A stretch of DNA of 7,593 bases, from assembly GCA_905233515.1 (NCBI GenBank), contig CAJOEQ010000036.1:1-7593 (forward strand), in the 5' to 3' direction. The translations under genes were made by a program, and so were the position numbers. Below are positions 6,156 to 7,593 of the stretch, one piece after another. A model generated the notes under the pieces. The model ran no database searches. It was given only the letters and a program-made list of their open reading frames with translations, and was not told where the DNA came from. This DNA is from an uncultured Synergistales bacterium (GTDB lineage Bacteria; Synergistota; Synergistia; Synergistales; Aminobacteriaceae). Numbering within the stretch: the stretch's first letter is position 1; each line of letters opens with the position of its first letter.

Positions 6156-6229
6156 GACGGCAAAATTTTTTGTTATTCTTGTAATTGCATAATTATTAAA
6201 AACTTGGCCGGAGTGAAAATATTTAAATC

Positions 6230-6262
6230 AAGCATGTTATATAATTCTCGATAAAAATTTAT
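6230..6262 (+). repeat. Direct repeat copy A with extended -10 motif
   Basis: This copy matches 6325-6358 with one substitution in the first half, a short mismatched stretch with one indel, and then an identical AAAAATTTAT. It contains TG-T-TATATAAT (6235-6245), an extended -10 promoter form. It may be an upstream promoter for rlmN or a decayed duplicate of the proximal one. Confidence 0.4.
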
Positions 6263-6324
6263 TTAATTTAATCATAGTGCGTATAATGAACTTGCTAAAA
6301 ATTATTCCCCCGCCGGTTTATATA

Positions 6325-6358
6325 AAGCATGATATATAATTACTCATGAAAAATTTAT
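6325..6358 (+). repeat. Direct repeat copy B with extended -10 motif, overlapping the first rlmN ATG
   Basis: This copy carries TG-A-TATATAAT (6330-6340). If it is a promoter, transcription would begin at about 6345-6347, on the first ATG of the rlmN frame (6346). That would make the message leaderless from that ATG, or give a leader of about 41 nt if translation starts at the ATG at 6388. No good -35 hexamer is seen, which is acceptable for extended -10 promoters. Confidence 0.4.
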
Positions 6359-7425
6359 ATATAACTGGGAGAAAATTTTTATTTAACATGAATAATAATA
6401 ATTATGACGCGCTAGAATTATCACTTAACGACTGGGAATTATTATTTGCGAACTGGAACGAGGCAAAATTTAGAGCTGGTCAGGTCTGTCAATGGATTTA
6501 TGCAAAAAAAGAATTCAGCTATAACGGAATGAGTAATCTTTCTCTAAACTTACGCGGAAAATTAAGCGAACAAGTTTTTATTACACTTCCTATTATGATA
6601 CGTCAGCAAGTTTCTAAAGACGGCACTAAAAAATTTTTATGGCAGTTTAACGACAATTCACGAGTTGAAAGCGTACTATTAAATCACGGAGGCCATAAAA
6701 CCGCCTGTATTTCCAGTCAAGTGGGCTGTCCTCTTAATTGCGCGTTCTGTTATACGGGGTCAATGGGCTTTACTAGAAATTTAACGCGCGGTGAAATTCT
6801 CGGGCAATTCTTACTCATGGAAAAAATTAACGGCTCTGACATAAATAATATAGTCTTCATGGGAATGGGTGAACCGCTTTTAAATGAGGCAAATATTTTT
6901 TCTGTTATACGCTCATTGAATGACAAAAAAATGCGCAACTTAGGCGCAAGACACATTACAATTTCTACTTCGGGAATAGTCCCCGGCATTGAAGACTTAG
7001 CAGATTTTGAGATACCTATAAGATTATCGCTTTCACTGCACGCGCCGAATGACTTTTTACGAAATAAATTAATGCCAGTCAATAAGCAATACCCTTTACA
7101 GAAATTAATTAACGCACTCAGACGCTACAAAGATAGAACAGGTGAACGCATTACAATTGAATACGCGCTGATAAATAATATAAATGATGATGTCTCACTT
7201 GCTTATGAGATGGCGGCACTTCTTGACGGGCTTGAGCCTTATATTAATTTAATACCGTTTAATCCCATACCCAGCAGGCCGGATTTAAAGCGTTCAGATA
7301 ATACAAGAATTAAAGAATTTTGCGCGGCGTTGTCAAGTTTAAAAATTGAGTACGAACTCAGAAAAGAGCGCGGAACTGATATAATGGCGGCTTGCGGTCA
7401 ACTTGCAATAAATAACCGGGCTTAA
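6346..7425 (+). CDS. rlmN: RlmN: dual-specificity 23S rRNA/tRNA adenine C2 methyltransferase (radical SAM)
   Basis: RlmN methylates C2 of A2503 in 23S rRNA, and A37 in some tRNAs, using a 4Fe-4S cluster, S-adenosylmethionine and a methylated cysteine. The frame has 359 codons from the first ATG. It shows KFRAGQVCQWIY (41-52), VESVLL (107-112), CISSQVGC (121-128), the cluster motif C128-x3-C132-x2-C135, FMGMGEPLLN (171-180), LSLHAPND (229-236), FNPIPS (305-310) and C-terminal DIMAACGQL with the methyl-carrying C350. C121 corresponds to the second reactive cysteine of E. coli RlmN. The first ATG has no Shine-Dalgarno site. The ATG at 6388 (codon 15), preceded at 16 nt by GGGAG, fits the usual family N-terminus better and would give 345 residues. 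All catalytic residues are kept either way. It is a housekeeping gene, divergent from the sugar operon and probably monocistronic. Confidence 0.97.
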   Translation: MKNLYITGRKFLFNMNNNNYDALELSLNDWELLFANWNEAKFRAGQVCQWIYAKKEFSYNGMSNLSLNLRGKLSEQVFITLPIMIRQQVSKDGTKKFLWQFNDNSRVESVLLNHGGHKTACISSQVGCPLNCAFCYTGSMGFTRNLTRGEILGQFLLMEKINGSDINNIVFMGMGEPLLNEANIFSVIRSLNDKKMRNLGARHITISTSGIVPGIEDLADFEIPIRLSLSLHAPNDFLRNKLMPVNKQYPLQKLINALRRYKDRTGERITIEYALINNINDDVSLAYEMAALLDGLEPYINLIPFNPIPSRPDLKRSDNTRIKEFCAALSSLKIEYELRKERGTDIMAACGQLAINNRA

Positions 7426-7441
7426 TAACCCGGCTTTATTT
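7407..7441. terminator. Compact bidirectional Rho-independent terminator between rlmN and the fucose synthase gene
   Basis: CCGGG (7416-7420) pairs with CCCGG (7429-7433) around an eight-base loop that includes the rlmN stop codon. T-rich runs follow on both strands: CTTTATTTATT on plus after 7433, and TTATTTATT on minus after 7416. The stem is short but GC-only in an AT-rich setting, and it sits exactly between two convergent genes. Confidence 0.7.
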
Positions 7442-7593
7442 ATTCACGATATTTGCGTTTAAAATCTTCATAAGATAATTTTATGCCCTCTCGTAAGCTC
7501 GTTTTATCGTGCCAGCCCATTTTATGAGCTTTGCTTACGTCCATTAATTTGCGCGGCGTTCCGTTCGGCTTTGAAGTGTCCCATAAAATTTGC
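7440..7593 (-). CDS. fcl: GDP-L-fucose synthase, C-terminal fragment (5' end off the right edge)
   Basis: The last 50 codons of a minus-strand gene are visible, ending in TAA at 7440-7442. I translated them by hand. They contain WDTSKPNGTPRKLMDVSKAH, then GWHDKTSLREGIKLSYEDF. The DTSKP-x-GTPRKL-x-DVS pattern and the following GW...SL.EGI stretch are characteristic of the C-terminus of GDP-L-fucose synthase (Fcl/WcaG). This short-chain dehydrogenase-like enzyme makes GDP-L-fucose from GDP-4-keto-6-deoxy-D-mannose in the cytoplasm, for surface glycans. The catalytic Ser-Tyr-Lys and NADP-binding parts lie outside the window. It converges with rlmN and shares its terminator. The call rests on one conserved segment but that segment is distinctive. 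Confidence 0.87.
   Translation of the reverse strand, partial: QILWDTSKPNGTPRKLMDVSKAHKMGWHDKTSLREGIKLSYEDFKRKYRE

Larger units (their letters stand above)
6061..6345. promoter_or_regulatory. Divergent intergenic regulatory region between the sugar operon and rlmN
   Basis: This AT-rich 285-nt stretch separates two divergent genes and holds no convincing ORF. GGAGG on the minus strand at 6068-6072 is the kinase ribosome binding site. A weak minus-strand promoter can be proposed from TTGCGC (6129-6134) and TATAAA (6108-6113), but the 15-nt spacing is short and the -35 match is poor. Toward rlmN there are extended -10 motifs and a TATAAT at 6282-6287. A perfect inverted repeat and a run of nine T lie at 6136-6155. 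No gene for a regulator is in the window. Confidence 0.6.

Noticed and set aside
6222..6254. GTG-initiated 13-codon frame with GGAG upstream, considered as a leader peptide
   Set aside because: The GGAG abuts the GTG with no spacing, the peptide has no run of a regulatory amino acid, and no attenuator hairpin follows.
6084..6281. Three ATAGTG-containing words (6084, 6124, 6274), two of them ATAGTGCG, considered as regulator half-sites
   Set aside because: The words are short, unevenly spaced and not symmetric. Chance occurrence in AT-rich DNA is plausible, so they are not listed as features.
6750..7082. 110-codon minus-strand frame opposite rlmN
   Set aside because: It is an antisense shadow of the conserved radical SAM core and shows no domain features.

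Overview
The window comes from an AT-rich bacterial chromosome with tightly packed genes, bacterial Shine-Dalgarno sites and a TTG start. The gene content fits an anaerobic, sugar-using bacterium, possibly from a gut or rumen. I cannot place it in a phylum with confidence; a low-GC Firmicutes or Synergistota-like genome is only a guess.

Positions 1-6060 hold one long minus-strand operon. In transcription order it encodes a PfkB-family sugar kinase, a ribulose-phosphate/allulose-6-phosphate 3-epimerase homologue, a SIS-domain 6-phospho-3-hexuloisomerase homologue, a DUF4432 aldose-1-epimerase-like protein, a D-lyxose-isomerase-family protein, a two-domain RbsA-type sugar ABC ATPase and the first 136 residues of an RbsC-type permease. 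The first three genes overlap by ATGA and the next two are 9-18 nt apart. A 165-nt gap with an RNA hairpin separates the enzyme genes from the transporter genes. No substrate-binding protein is present; it may lie beyond the left edge.

The likely logic is import of a free sugar, anomer adjustment, aldose-ketose isomerisation, phosphorylation of the ketose, then C3 epimerisation and/or C2-C3 keto migration to fructose 6-phosphate or a pentulose 5-phosphate. The exact sugar is not evident. A hexuloisomerase homologue without a hexulose-phosphate synthase, beside an AlsE-like epimerase and a lyxose-isomerase-type enzyme, is the most unusual point and may mark an undescribed sugar catabolic route.

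Positions 6061-6345 form a divergent intergenic region with a perfect inverted repeat next to a long A/T tract and an imperfect ~33-nt direct repeat, each copy of which carries an extended -10 motif. To its right lies plus-strand rlmN (23S rRNA/tRNA adenine C2 methyltransferase). It converges on the 3' end of a GDP-L-fucose synthase gene, and the two share a compact bidirectional terminator. These last two genes look unrelated to the sugar operon.
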